DNA of 64,000 nucleotides from Heterobilharzia americana (GCA_944470555.2 OX104129.1:82792820-82856819), one strand, 5' to 3'; counted from the first letter of the stretch, positions 47,281-61,865 are shown. Numbers and translations are program-made. The notes: generated by a model not told the origin, from the sequence alone.

Positions 47281-47740
47281 CACCAGCTTCCTTGAAGGCT
47301 TTCAACTTGATTTGGAAGGTTCCTTGCACTAGACAGTGAGTGGTCTGAACCTACATCTGCTCCTCTTCTTGACCTTGTGTTAAGTAGACTGCATCTCCAT
47401 TTTCTTGAGAATGAGATAAAGTCGATTTGATTTTTAGTGTGTCCTAGTGTCTGGTGAAATCCATGTCGCTTTGTGGATATCTTTGTGTCTGAACACACTG
47501 CCTAGCCTCTAATCACCAATTCGTTGAATGCACAGAATTCTGCAAACAATTCTCCATTCTCATTCATTTCACCTAGCGCCTCTCGACCCATGGTTTGCTC
47601 TCTTCCTGTGTTGTCCCCTCCCAGTTTGGCATTCATGTCACCCATTAGAATTTTGATGTCGCTAACTGACGTCTTGTCCAGTGTTGATTGAAGTTGTCTG
47701 TAGAAATCCTCCTTTTTCTCCTGCTCTGCATATACAGAAA
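47281..47740 (-). mobile_element. RTE-like LINE (family 1), isolated endonuclease fragment
   Basis: The minus strand encodes the second half of the APE-type endonuclease: KKEDFYRQLQSTLDKTSVSD, IKILMGDMNAKLGGDNTGRE (GDMNAK, with catalytic D and N), ELFAEFCAFNELVIRG, then KNQIDFIS and RRGADVGSDHSL, with the catalytic SDH kept. One stop interrupts it. There is no tail, so both ends are cut, unlike the usual 5'-truncated copies. Confidence 0.85.
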
Positions 47741-48006
47741 TAAATAAAGATTTGAAATCCAGGATTAACAATAAGGTAGTTGAGTTGGAAAGACACAGGA
47801 ATAATAGTCACAGATCTAAATCAAAATCAAGGTCAGTTTATATCTGATAAAATAAAAAAATTCTGGAACTGCAAAAAGGGGGAACAAAAAAGCGATAGAA
47901 GTGTAGAGGAAGAGAATGTTAAAGCGCCAATATTAAATGCAATTGCACAGAAAAACTGATGGACGTTAGGTTGAATGATTAGCAGTCAGTAAGTGATTAA
48001 TAAAAC

Positions 48007-48730
48007 CTTCCCTGGTTAACTAGTTCACTAGTTACTAGGCCTACGGCTACCAACCTTAACCCATAAAACTAATCAAATCCCCAAAGAAACTTCAAATCAT
48101 AAACAAAATATAAAAAACAAAAACAAAATTATTCCTCGCTGGAATCGGAGAGGCGAAATGACACCAGTTGGTGAAGACGCCTCATGCCAGCCAAGTAATT
48201 CACAATGGGAAGCTCAGTGATGCTTTTGAAGTGAAGTGAAGACAGGGCTGAAGACAAGGCTGCCGTCTATTATCACCCATCCTATTCCTGATTGTGCTCA
48301 ACTGGACTGGATCATGCAGGAAATAGTGGGGAGCGAGAAGAAGGAGATACGCTGGCTGGACTGCGGAAAAGAACCTAGAAAATCTGGATTTCAAAAACGA
48401 TGACTTGTGTCTAATGTCTTGTGGCATAAACTAGAAGATGTACAGGCGAAAACTAACAAGTTGGCAGAAGAGGTGAGGCAGCGAAGACGGGACTTTAAGT
48501 GAATATAGAGAAGACAGAAGTGATGAAGATACCCAACCAACACCACCACCAACAACAACAACAACAAGCTCCAATCAGCATGAGCGGGAGAAAATTAAAG
48601 GAGGTAGCCTCTTTCACCCACCATCCTAGGCAGCACTGTTTCAACTACAGGCAGCACAGGCACACACACACATTCAGAGAAGAGAATGGAGTGAAGTGCT
48701 ACTGAAGTGGTATGTCCCATTAGGAAACAA
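48007..48730 (+). mobile_element. RTE-like LINE (family 1), internally deleted copy with own 5' end
   Basis: It starts with the 5' end of the family (CCTGGTTAACTAGTTCACTA, as at 53406), runs through the 5' leader to ACCAGTTGGTGAAGACGCC at about 48180, and then jumps into the RT domain (CCAGCCAAGTAATTCACAAT). It continues past an altered FADD box (DFKNDDLCLM) and the His/Gln tract (HHHQQQQQQAP). A second jump near 48670 joins it to the 3' end (GTGCTACTGAAGTGGTATG). The endonuclease and most of the RT are missing. It keeps both element ends and about 720 bases. Confidence 0.8.
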
Positions 48731-49584
48731 AACGCCATGAAAGAAAATGAGTTAGTTTTGTTCCGCAAATGTCTTTTTACTTGCATCATTCAAATTTGTC
48801 AGCGCAACTTAATGTGTGACAGTGAACTTATTAAAAAATTTGTCGGTTTTCTGATTTACTTCAAGAAAGCTTCAGCAAGCTCATTACAAGTAATTGATTG
48901 GTCATGGTAGTGCAACCACTTTCCTATCGTCTAGTCCTGAATGCAGATCGAATTCTATCGATCATAAGCTTGGAAGCATCGTGGTGCACATTAGTAAATA
49001 TTAGTTGGTCCAGGTCAAGGGCTTCCTGCTGATTGCCTCCAAGCAACTAGCATTACAAGTAAGCATAGTACATATATGATCACAACAACAGAGAAAAGAT
49101 CTACTGAGAATAAACTCGAAGATTTGACTCTGTAGGTCAAATATGAGCTCAATTTTGAATAGAATTAGGGTTTTTTGTACCCAACACTTAAGAAATACAG
49201 TCATCGAAAGGAGAGGAAATTTTAGATTTCCGAAAAAATGAACAAAGTAACTTAAATACCAGGAAAGAACTAGGTAAGTAATTTGCAAGTCTTGTAAACG
49301 TCTACACAGGATGAGTAAACGACCAATTATTCCCGAACAACTGAATTCTAGTGTTAGCTATCTGGGGTAGTACGCATAAATTGCAATGATCTGCTCTCCT
49401 GTGCTACACGAGGTGAAGAAATAATAAATGCGATTTAGGTTTGAAGAAGATTAAATTCTATCGAAACAGCGGCAAATTTTGACATTCAATCACATCTTTA
49501 CGTCAGTTATCAAGTGTAGTTATGATCATGAAGTTAAAAACGTTGTCTTGGATGCTAATAAATTGCAGCTTAAGATAATTCTAC
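48731..49584. other. Spacer, nothing recognised
   Basis: No exon or repeat was recognised. CAGGTCAAGGGCTTCCTGCT near 49010 faintly resembles SINE-3 tails. Confidence 0.35.
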
Positions 49585-49655
49585 ACGATTATTGCGTCTG
49601 ATGATTTCCGAATAGGACGTGACTTATACTCTAAATTCCATTGCCAGACACTTTT
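49585..49655 (+). mobile_element. SINE-2, 3' half fragment
   Basis: CTGATGA followed by TTTCCGAATAGGAC and GTGA in place of GAAA, then AAATTCCATTGCCAGACAC, matches the SINE-2 ribozyme and 3' end. It is not active because the GAAA box is lost. Confidence 0.6.
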
Positions 49656-49679
49656 CAGTAAGAAAGATAAAATCGAAGT

Positions 49680-50115
49680 TGAACCATACACATATGCATC
49701 AACTCAAGTTGCCACACTTCATAGCAGTACACAAACAACAAGTGGGTGGGTGAGAGAATAAATAAATTTAAAGATGACAGTCAGTATAAATATTCAAGAT
49801 TCAGAAGACATCAGAGAGTGAATGCATCTGCGTCATTGTGACCAGTTTTCAATGATGTCACCAAGAATCTTCAACCACTGATTCTTTTCATCTCAGGAAC
49901 TTTAACAAGGCAGTCTGTATCTTTCCAAACGGCTCAGACAAACAGTCAAGGATTGCATAGTCTGATGCAACGTTTCGGTCTAGCCACTCTGAGCTCTCTT
50001 CTATCTTAATCTAACTTTCCCTAGCATTGCATATTCCCGTAAGTGGTGACTCACGCAGCACAGTACAGGCCAAGGGCATCGTAGTCGATGAAGGTTAGTT
50101 AACAACCCCATCATT
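49680..50115 (-). mobile_element. LINE family 2, forward 3' part of a 5'-inverted insertion
   Basis: On the minus strand it begins at NLHRLRC (conserved LHRLRWLGH region) and runs through the C-terminal and 3' UTR sequence shared with 22945-23200. It joins head to head with the plus-strand RT part at 50160-50900. Confidence 0.75.
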
Positions 50116-50159
50116 TGACATGCCTATCTTCCCTCTTCCCCCTCTTTTTACCTTAATTT

Positions 50160-50900
50160 CTATCACATTTTCCTATTTAACTTCGTCATAGATGTACTTA
50201 TGGACATAGCCTTCAGTAGGTCAGACTTCACAGTGATTGATCTAATCCCCGGAGGTCACCTGGTTGACGACATTATCCTGCTCAATGAAGACACTGACAA
50301 AATGAAAGTTATTCTGAACGTGTTAACTACAAATTAGCGTATACTTGGTATGCGTTTCGCACTTATCAAATGTAAGATGATGCTCCAGAAGTGGTCTCAT
50401 CCAAGTACTCCCAGTTTAATCATAGGTAGTGAAGCGGTGCGTTGTGTCGATCACTTTACTTACTTGAGGAATTGCATCAGGGCTACTTTCTGACTAAATG
50501 TCTGCTCGAATACAGGACACTGGTTTGGTTTTTTCCAATCAGTGACATTTGTGGTACCAACTGGCAGGATATTCAACTATCTATCAAAAAACGAGTATAC
50601 TACGCTGCAGTTTGTTCTTCCCTGTTGTACAGCTGTGAGATATGGATGTTGAAAGTAGAAGACATGGAGAAGTTACAAGGTTTTAATCACAGATGTCTTC
50701 GTATCACTGCTCGTATTTGGTGCAGTCACTGTGTAAGCGATGTTGAAGTCAGGGGAAGAGTACTGGCCAACACAATAGAGTCGGTTGATGGTGTTGTGGA
50801 AATTAGTCGATTGAGAGGGCTTGAACATATGTCGAGTATACTGAACCACTGCCTAACTGGATATACGATGCTGGTCATGTCTCATAGTTGTAAAACACGA
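50160..50900 (+). mobile_element. LINE family 2, inverted 5' part (RT region)
   Basis: In broken frames: GGHLVDDIILLNEDTDKMKV (the FADD box worn to VDD), GMRFALIKCKMMLQKWSHPS, GSEAVRCVDHFTYLRNCI, LSIKKRVYYAAVCSSLLYSC, EIWMLKVEDMEKLQGFNHRC, LRITARIWCSHCVSDVEVRG, RVLANTIESVDGVVEISRLR and GLEHM. The order up to LRLRGLEH continues into the minus-strand part next door, as expected from one element whose 5' part was inverted on insertion. Confidence 0.8.
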
Positions 50901-51435
50901 CAGAGATAATATTATATCACTCCTTTTTAATAATGTTTTATAAAATATAGAATTTATCAATTTGCTAGTGTTCTATTTTCTGTATTCTGACATAAAGTGG
51001 CACTACTTCACTGCTTCGGCTTTTTCCACTTATAAATCATCAAATGAATTGGTTAAGCGAAACTTATGGATAAACTTCTTATTCTATAAATTTAGACTGA
51101 TTTTACTTTGACTGTTAACTGAAAACAAAATTCTCTTCTAAAGATTGCATGAAGATAAACAGCGTATGCAATTGAAATTGTTTTCTAAGTACAATGACGT
51201 AAAATAATAGCGTAAAAAAATTTAAAGATTAAAAATACGCTACACCTAGACTACTATCCAGAAGTTGATGGAGAAAATTCGATATTCCTCTCTAAAATAA
51301 TATTTCCATATTTGACAACTGTTTAGCCATTGGATGTGTAAAGAACTTATTCTACGTAAAATAGGCTAAATAGATGTAATGAAAAACCAATGACGAGTAA
51401 GAAAATTCGATTCAGAGGATTGTGGTAATGTATTG
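50901..51435. other. Spacer, nothing recognised
   Basis: AT-rich sequence without recognised exon or repeat. Confidence 0.35.
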
Positions 51436-52148
51436 GAAGTAGCCTCTTTCACACACCTTCATAGGCAGCACTGTTTCAACTACAGGCGGCACAGGCACAC
51501 ACGAGGATGTCAAAGACAGCCAGGATCGGAAACACAACAAGACAAGTGTTCATTAACCTGAAACCAGTGTGAAGATATTCCGCATTCAGAATGAAGCGTG
51601 AACAGCATCCGGATTTTCAACACCAACACCAGTCAAGTCAGTGCTTCTGTATGGTTGAGAGACTTGGTGCGTTACGAAAGGGATTTCCAATAAACTACAG
51701 AAATACATGATGAACAGCTGCCGCTACCTATGCTCACTCGATACTGACACTGGAGACCAGATCAGATCAGATGTCCAGAATAATAAGGATGAGCAAGGAG
51801 GAACGCTGGCTGGCTGGCTGGCAGGCTGGCAATGAACCAACCAAGAATCTATTGCTCAGAAAATATGCAGAAGAAGGAAGTGGAGGTCGATTGGACATGC
51901 ACAGAGAAGAGCATTCGAGGACATCGCGCGGTAGGCCAGATACTCGAGTGTAACCTAGATGGGAAACAACGAGTTGGACGTCTGAGTTGATTGTAACATG
52001 GAGGAGATGATGTGAAGAAGAAATGAGAGCTTATGGTCAGTGATGGAGCCAGGTTTTGAAGACTGCAGAGAAGAGAGTACACTGGAGACATGCTACTGAA
52101 GCGGTATGTTCCATTGGGAACCCAAGGGACAAATAATACTAATAACAA
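51436..52148 (+). mobile_element. RTE-like LINE (family 1), 3' part
   Basis: It starts at EVASFTH-type sequence, continues with the C-terminal region (MSRIIRMSKEERWLAGWQAG, with a GGCT-type repeat at 51805-51830) and NEPTKNLLLRKYAEEGSG, and ends GGGACAAATAATACTAATAA at 52127-52146. A SINE-1 copy begins directly after the tail. Confidence 0.85.
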
Positions 52149-52149
52149 T

Positions 52150-52475
52150 TGATTTCAAGTTGATATTCATCACGGCCTGACATCAGTTGCAGAATTTCTG
52201 ACAGGCAACAGGCACTGAACAGCTGTTTCGTTATAGCGCAGGACCATACAGCTGTGTACACTCTTGATCCCGCCGGAGCTCAAACCAAAGACCTCCAGGT
52301 TCTATAGTTAGTAGGGTACCATTCGCCGACTGGGTCGGATTCCATTGGCATTCGACCGCCAGTGATGTCATGTATGCACACTGCTGAAGAGCCTCGCAGT
52401 AAGACGAAACAGCTTTCCACTGCTCCCAGGTTACCGTTAGTTTAATGTCAGTCCACGATGAATGCCATCTCTAAA
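52150..52475. mobile_element. SINE-1 fold-back pair
   Basis: The minus arm (52150-52350) runs from the 3' end (TGATTTCAAGTTGATATTCA on +) to a tRNA-like head (CGACTGGGTCGGATTCC on +). The plus arm (52375-52475) starts at the hammerhead, with core CTGAAGA and GAAA and a stem II carrying one mismatch, and ends CAGTCCACGATGAATGCC. The left ribozyme is broken and the right is only partly paired. Confidence 0.7.
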
Positions 52476-52539
52476 TGAAAGTGTAAGCAGTAGTTTAGTT
52501 GAAGTAGGGAATTTTTCTTCGTTATGCTAACAATGTCTC

Positions 52540-53010
52540 AATCCTGATCTTGGTGACTAGCGGAGGAATCCAGGATGCGCATTTCGTCCTGTCTGGGACT
52601 CATCACTTGCATGTGCCTGCACCTCAGTGAGTCATTATGTTCTTTATGGGGCTGAAACCCTGTACCCTTCGCTTCAGACACCACAGCGTTATAAACTGAG
52701 CTGCTGGGCATGATATGCATCTCTGGTGCAAGTATCATTATAACAACTATACCCGTTGTACAAGAGGTGGCTATTATGCCCCAGTGGCTTAGTGGATAAC
52801 GCTCTGGCGTCTGCAGCCAAGGGTACTAGGTTCCAGTTTCAATGGGAACAACATCACTTACTGGGGTACATGCACATTTCTACAACGAGTCCCAAATAGG
52901 ACGGAACATGCATCCTAAACTCCTCTACTAGTCACCAAGATCAATGTGACATCATGAATATACGGAAGCATCGGCCAACAGGGTCGAGTAATGCAGCCCT
53001 GTATAACAAC
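52540..53010. mobile_element. SINE-2 fold-back pair with one-sided tail
   Basis: The minus arm (52540-52710) has stem II, GAAA, TGCGCATC and CTGGATTCC intact on the minus strand, but C3 of the core is changed (GTGATGA). The plus arm (52775-52920) has A box TGGCTTAGTGG (52785-52795) and B box GGTTCCAGTTTC (52829-52840), with a broken ribozyme (CTACAACGA, GGAA). TAGTCACCAAGATCA marks the outer end of both arms. The tail (ATACGGAAGCATCGGCCAAC) follows the plus arm only. Confidence 0.75.
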
Positions 53011-53393
53011 GGGAAATTAAAAGTATCGTTATAATTTCCTAATTCTATTGATAACTGTACACTCAATAGTTGCTAAGACAATAATATGTTTTTCTGACTG
53101 ATATTTGTTGATAAACAATGAATAAAAGAACTTTGAATAAGCTTTTAAGAAAATGTCTTCTACAAGCAGGAACATAAATTTACTAGTGTTAGCAAACAGC
53201 AATCACATGCAGTGCGCTTCTTTGGCCACTGTAAGTGGCTTAATTCATCGTGCACTGAGTAGAAATTAAGCAGGAAATAAAAGTAAGCCACTTACATATG
53301 AATTCTTCACAGATATTCAGTTCATAATTGATGGAATATAGCTATAATGATCACCAAAATAATTATGAGGATAATCCTAAATTAAATCTCGGT
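53011..53393. other. Spacer, nothing recognised
   Basis: AT-rich sequence. GTAAGTGGCTTAATTC and AAGTAAGCCACTTAC (53230-53297) form a small inverted repeat. No gene was recognised. Confidence 0.35.
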
Positions 53394-57062
<3,669 letters not shown>

Positions 57063-57499
57063 AAAGTCTCGATTCATTTTATTTTATTTTAGTTTCATTC
57101 TCACATCAATGAATCTTGCAGAGTATACTCACAAAATTGTATGGTAATTTGAGAGTGTCTGAGATACATTCTTCATCATCCTTGACTGGTGTGCGTTGGC
57201 TCTCCATCTATCAAGAGGGAGTCAAATGGAAGAGATTGCTGACCATTTTCTTACAAGAAAAGCTGAACTAGCTTTGATCCTTAAGTGACCACGGAGATCT
57301 TTGTATGGATACAGGAGTCACTACTAGATTTTTTCGGCTGTCGCTTATAGAGCCACCGTGATATCGGATTACCATAGAGAAACGAGTGTGCTGCTCATCG
57401 GTCTGTTATACTATATAGATGTAAATAACGGTCATTAGGAGAAGAAAATATTCCCGGATATTTCAGGTCTTCTAACGTCGTCTTTTTCGTAGTATCAAC
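57063..57499. other. Spacer, nothing recognised
   Basis: No exon or repeat was recognised. Confidence 0.35.
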
Positions 57500-57610
57500 A
57501 TGTCAGTCACATAGGAGTCAGATAGGACATCATTTCCACCGAGGTTGCAGATGCGCCCTTCTGACTGGTGCTTCCAAGCACGAAACCTAATTCCAGGACT
57601 TCCTGTTGAT
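57500..57610 (+). mobile_element. SINE-3 with hammerhead-like region
   Basis: AGATAGGACATCATTTCCAC and GAGGTTGCAGATGCG match the other SINE-3 copies. The ribozyme region has a perfect stem II GTGCTT/AAGCAC and GAAA, but the first core box reads CTGACTG instead of CTGANGA. Confidence 0.6.
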
Positions 57611-57933
57611 TATCTGCATCAAAACAACATATCTAGTCACCATTTACCTCGTCAGATCACGTTAGCTGAAGTAGATCCAAGCTGAAAAATGTTAGAAGTG
57701 GTCAGAATAAAAGACTGCGCCGATTCACATAGCTTCTGACTGTTGGTCTAAAACGTCAGGGGAAATATAGACTTCCCAATTGGGGTCCATGTGACAACCG
57801 GAATCAGTGGTTAGAAAGTTCAGGATATATGGCTCGCAGTCGGTATTGATGGTTAAGATGTGTCCCCACACCAAATTTTGTTACTGTCTTATCTATTTAA
57901 TATAAGTGAAAAACTTGGGCACTGTGGTAGAAT
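57611..57933. other. Spacer with possible decayed SINE
   Basis: Nothing firm. ATATGGCTCGCAGTCGGTAT near 57828 resembles the tRNA-like segment at 32833. Confidence 0.3.
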
Positions 57934-58134
57934 GTAATTCCATATTAGATTTGTTTATTTGATATAAAGCGCACAGTGATACAGTATTATTTACTTGATT
58001 ACGTTTCGAGCATAAATTATTGCTCATAATCATATCAGATTGATACAATAATTTATGCTCGAAACGTAATCAAGTAAATAATACTGTATCACTGTGCGCT
58101 TTATATCAAATAAACAAATCTAATATGGAATTAC
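57934..58134. repeat. Perfect inverted repeat of a PLE 3' end
   Basis: 57934-58022 and 58046-58134 are exact reverse complements over 89 bases, with a 23-base loop. Each arm is the 3' terminal sequence of a Penelope-like element (AAATAATACTGTATCACTGT, ending CTAATATGGAATTAC), as also seen, diverged, at 3261-3345 and 4180-4258. No coding part is attached. The exact identity suggests recent formation or arm-to-arm correction. Confidence 0.9.
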
Positions 58135-58794
58135 TGTCTTATCTCTTTTTTTCATCTCATATTTTTCAGACGGTCCGCTACGTTTTTCCCTACTTCCTTT
58201 CTAGCTTATCTATATTTTACCTTAGTACCCTTCACACTGAAATGCTGATAAAAATGTGAAACTTCACTGGTTATGTAGCATAAACCGCTCCAACTATTGA
58301 TGATTGCTGACTGACCGCATAGATCATGTAAATTATATGATAACTGTACACAGATTACTTTATCAATCTTTACATCATTGATCATATACAGGTCTGTTTG
58401 ATGGATAATAATAGTAATAGTAAGCGCTTTATTCAAAACAGCATATGTGATACATTATTGAATTTTTAGCAGACAGTATCCCTTATAAATACGTTCCTCG
58501 TATAAGTGTTTTAAACGAAGTAATTATTGCATCTGAACATTGTTAATAATAAAAGTATTAAAGAAACTAATGTAGAACTGGTAGGTGGTGTTACATTAAC
58601 ATCTGGTCTGAACTCGTTAATGAACACAAAATCCAGTATAGTTTTGGTGGTGATAATACAATTAGCCAGTACAAAAATCTTAAATTCCTAATCAGTATCG
58701 TAGGAATAGTAGTGTATTGTTTTCATGTATTTATGAATCCATTACCATCCAACATAATATTTTTTTTTCTCTGTTTTGTTCTTCGCTTGAAAAA
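58135..58794. other. Spacer, nothing recognised
   Basis: AT-rich. No exon or further repeat was recognised. Confidence 0.35.
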
Positions 58795-59165
58795 CGACAG
58801 TTGTCGAGATGTACTTGCACCCTAGGGAATGATGTTGTTCCCATTGTAACTTTAACCTCAAACCCATCGCATCAAACGCCAAAGTGTTATCCACTAAGCA
58901 ACTGAACCACGATACCTGAGTATTAGTTACTACTATTTAACGATATGCTTGCAATTCTCCAGTGTTTAACTAGCTCGAATTGTTTGGCCTCCATTACAGG
59001 GAAATCCAGTTAATCAATCCCAAATAGGACGGAACTTGTATCCTCTGCTAGTCACAACCATGTAAACTATCAGTAAATATTCAGGCAATATCGTGGCAAA
59101 TGCATAGAAGCTCATATGCCAGTATAGGTTGAACAATTTGGTCCAATAAAACAACGAAGGCTTAT
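58795..59165. mobile_element. SINE-2 fold-back pair with one-sided tail
   Basis: The minus arm (58799-58920) ends in a tRNA-like head (TATCCACTAAGCAACTGAAC on +). The plus arm (58975-59050) retains a broken ribozyme (TTAATCAATCCCAAATAGGA, CGGAA) and TCCTCTGCTAGTCAC. The tail (TTCAGGCAATATCGTGGCAA, ATGCCAGTATAGGTTGAACA) follows the plus arm only. Confidence 0.7.
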
Positions 59166-59924
59166 AAGCATTAGTAATAGTTGAACAACTTTTTACATGG
59201 TTGTTTTGTATAACCAATAACTTTCAAGTCTAGTGCACAAAAACTGACTTCTTCAGTTGTAAAAATTCGAAATATTTGAACATTAATAGTACAACTTCAT
59301 AGGATGTACACAAAACGTTATATCTACAAAGTATGCATGAAACATTCACCAGTAGAATGTCTAAATTTGCTCTATGAAATGATACAATTAACTTACCACT
59401 ATCATAACATGACATCTAGATGGTTAATGTTCACAAACTTGTTACTAATTTATAAACAGTAACTTTGTCAAAGAGAACCATTGGCTTACTAAAAGTTAAG
59501 CTATGAATTCAGATGAAAGAACAGATTTCTTCACATTGGCATGAAAAATCAATTTGATTTTCAAACTTACAAGTCTTAATAAAGCTTCTGATCGTAATCG
59601 GTTTAGTCACTTTTTGTAGCTACTCATCCTGGTAACATGAAAACTGGATTCATATCTTCACTCCCATGAATCTTACCTATAATATAAAGGGGTAGCTTTA
59701 AATTTCTTGGAGTGATTGAATATCCGTGAATCTGACAGCAGATCTTCGACTGCAAGACATGTCTGAAAGTAAACTAAATATCATTCATCCTCTAACATTT
59801 CTACATGATTTTTTGTACCCATGAAGAATGCAAGGAGAACAATATAAGGTAGACAACATGAAAACATTTTATTTCCTTTGTTTCTCTTCGGCTGCCTACA
59901 ACCTAAAGTAGAAATAGTATTCAT
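59166..59924. other. Spacer, nothing recognised
   Basis: No exon or repeat was recognised. Confidence 0.35.
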
Positions 59925-60235
59925 TATGGACTGACATCAGTAGGGGGACGATTGTAAACCCCGGTGCACTGGACAGCAGCTGTTTTGTCCTAGTACGGGA
60001 CTCCCCAGCAGTATGCACCCACTACCCAGCTACTGATCGAACTCAGGACCTTCAGGTTTCACGGTGAACTCGTTAACCATTCAGCCACTGGGTCGGTTTC
60101 CAGTGGTTCACAATTTCCAACTTCTGTCAATTCACGAAATAGCGCAACTGTCACCCAAGGTTTTCAGTTGGCATCCACTTCACTTCCGACTGGTTGACCC
60201 CACAGGTCACGGCTTCTCATTAATACATTACAAAC
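59925..60235 (-). mobile_element. SINE-1 with disabled hammerhead
   Basis: On the minus strand: leader, A box TGGCTGAATGG, B-box-like GAGTTCGATCAG, then CTGGGGA (A6 changed), stem II GTCC/GGAC intact, AAAA in place of GAAA, and the tail CTGATGTCAGTCCATAATG. It closely resembles the intact copy at 1900-2165 apart from the two core changes. Confidence 0.8.
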
Positions 60236-60541
60236 TAAAATATCAAAATACAGACATCAGAACAAAATTTCAAACATAATTCAATTGACCGGAAATAGGT
60301 TCCGTTAGCAACTAAAAGCAACAATGTAGTGAAAAATCATGATTTTGTACATCCTATAGCTACAAATTCTTTAGAAAAGCATACTAGTAGCGCGAAATAT
60401 TACCGGTACTACCCATTAGGACAGTATGGAAGACAGGAGTTTCAGTTAAGATATCTTTTTCGGTGATTTCATTCTATTAAGCATATTCATATATAATGCA
60501 CCATTTTATTAACTAGTTATGTTGTTTGTGTTTTCCTACAG

Positions 60542-60572
60542 ATACTACTCCTCAATTAAATTCACACTTTGA
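60542..60572 (+). CDS. Gene 3, candidate 31-nt microexon
   Basis: A strong acceptor (TTGTGTTTTCCTACAG, ending 60541) is followed by 31 bases reading (x)TTPQLNSHF and then GA, closed by a GTAGAA donor at 60573. Entry is phase 1 and exit phase 2. Joined to the exon at 61038 it gives NSHFE-FVTLSTS in frame. Very short exons are known in schistosomes. The donor is weak, so this is tentative. Confidence 0.3.
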
Positions 60573-61037
60573 GTAGAAAGTGAATGAAAGATGCCACCTA
60601 TGGATATAGAATTCACCAGACGAGATGCTGGGACAGGAAATCTGTCTAGAATATATTCAACCGAAGAATTTTTACATTTTGGTAACTATAAGTCATAAAA
60701 AGAATTCGCATCGCCTTTCTTGCTTACAGAATTCCACTTATCTATATCACTAACTGTTGAAAAGAAAAAATGCTACTTTTCAGCTGAAAATGAATATGAA
60801 TCACAATTTTTGGAGAAAAACATAGAAACCTAAAGCAAGCAGAGAATACCTCATTTGGCGTCAAACAAAGCATAATAAATGAGTGAATCTTGATTTTAAA
60901 GGTAACTTCACCACTCCTATCACGAAAAAAAGGATTTCTAACTCTTTGAAGTAAAATTCGTTCATATTGACCTTGAGGGTAATATTCTGAAGGCATCCAG
61001 TAATTCATGCCAACCGAGTGAATATTCTTCCATGTAG

Positions 61038-61224
61038 ATTTGTCACTTTATCTACGTCCGTGGAGTCAGTAGTCAGACACACACTTTCCAAACGGTTTAG
61101 AGAGAGTTACGTCGTCCGGCTCGAAGGGTATACTAACAGGTCCATCAGAAGAGCAATAACTAAACAACTTTTTATCGCTGTTCAATGCATTACAAATGAT
61201 TCAGAATTCAAAGTCAGCTGTAAG
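61038..61224 (+). CDS. Gene 3, internal exon (unrecognised protein)
   Basis: After TTCTTCCATGTAG (ending 61037) a phase-2 entry opens a frame of 62 codons, FVTLSTSVESVVRHTLSKRF, RESYVVRLEGYTNRSIRRAI, TKQLFIAVQCITNDSEFKVS, CK, ending at a good donor TGTAAG|GTAAAA (61225), phase 0. Composition is strongly coding-like. The minus-strand frames in this place lack splice signals. No family is recognised. The following exon must lie further right or outside the window. Confidence 0.48.
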
Positions 61225-61799
61225 GTAAAAAGATGTTTTCTGGAAGTTGTATGAATCTGTCTTCTCTGTAGCGCAGAGGCTGTTGAAAGTATGCATACCA
61301 AAAGCTTTTTTTGTTACCCTGAACATAAATATAGAGGAGCTAAAGTGTAAATAAGCGATTGTATAACTGTAAAGAATGAAATCGATAAAGATATTTTCGT
61401 TTGACATCTCGTTTTTGAAAGAAAGCACATGAGGCGACTAAGAATTCATCCGAAGCTCGAGAAAAAACTATGCCGTAAACTTCAAAAACTTATTTCATTG
61501 TCTATACCGCAAGTGGGAGATAAATGAAAGTAAAATAAAATTGATTCCTGTTGGTTCTAGAGTATTTGGTATTTCAGATTTCCTTTTAGTTCTCTGTATT
61601 TCATCTTACAAATAAGGTTAAAGAAACCAGAAATGAAAGATTTTCTGGATAATAAATCAAAAGACTATTATAGATATGAGACAGTTTCTCTAATGCACTT
61701 TTAAAAGGTCTAGATAGAAATAGTTGCCATCGCTTCCTAGAATAGTGGTTATTTGTGGGTGTTAAACATCATCTATTCCTATAATAGGTTGCCGAACCG

Positions 61800-61803
<4 letters not shown>
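61225..61803. other. Intron or spacer, nothing recognised
   Basis: AT-rich sequence without recognised exon or repeat. Confidence 0.35.

Positions 61804-61861
<58 letters not shown>
61804..61861. repeat. (TA)n microsatellite
   Basis: About 29 uninterrupted TA units directly next to the AAT tail of the RTE-like fragment that begins at 61862. The tract may have been the insertion site or may have grown from the tail. Confidence 0.95.
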
Positions 61862-61865
<4 letters not shown>

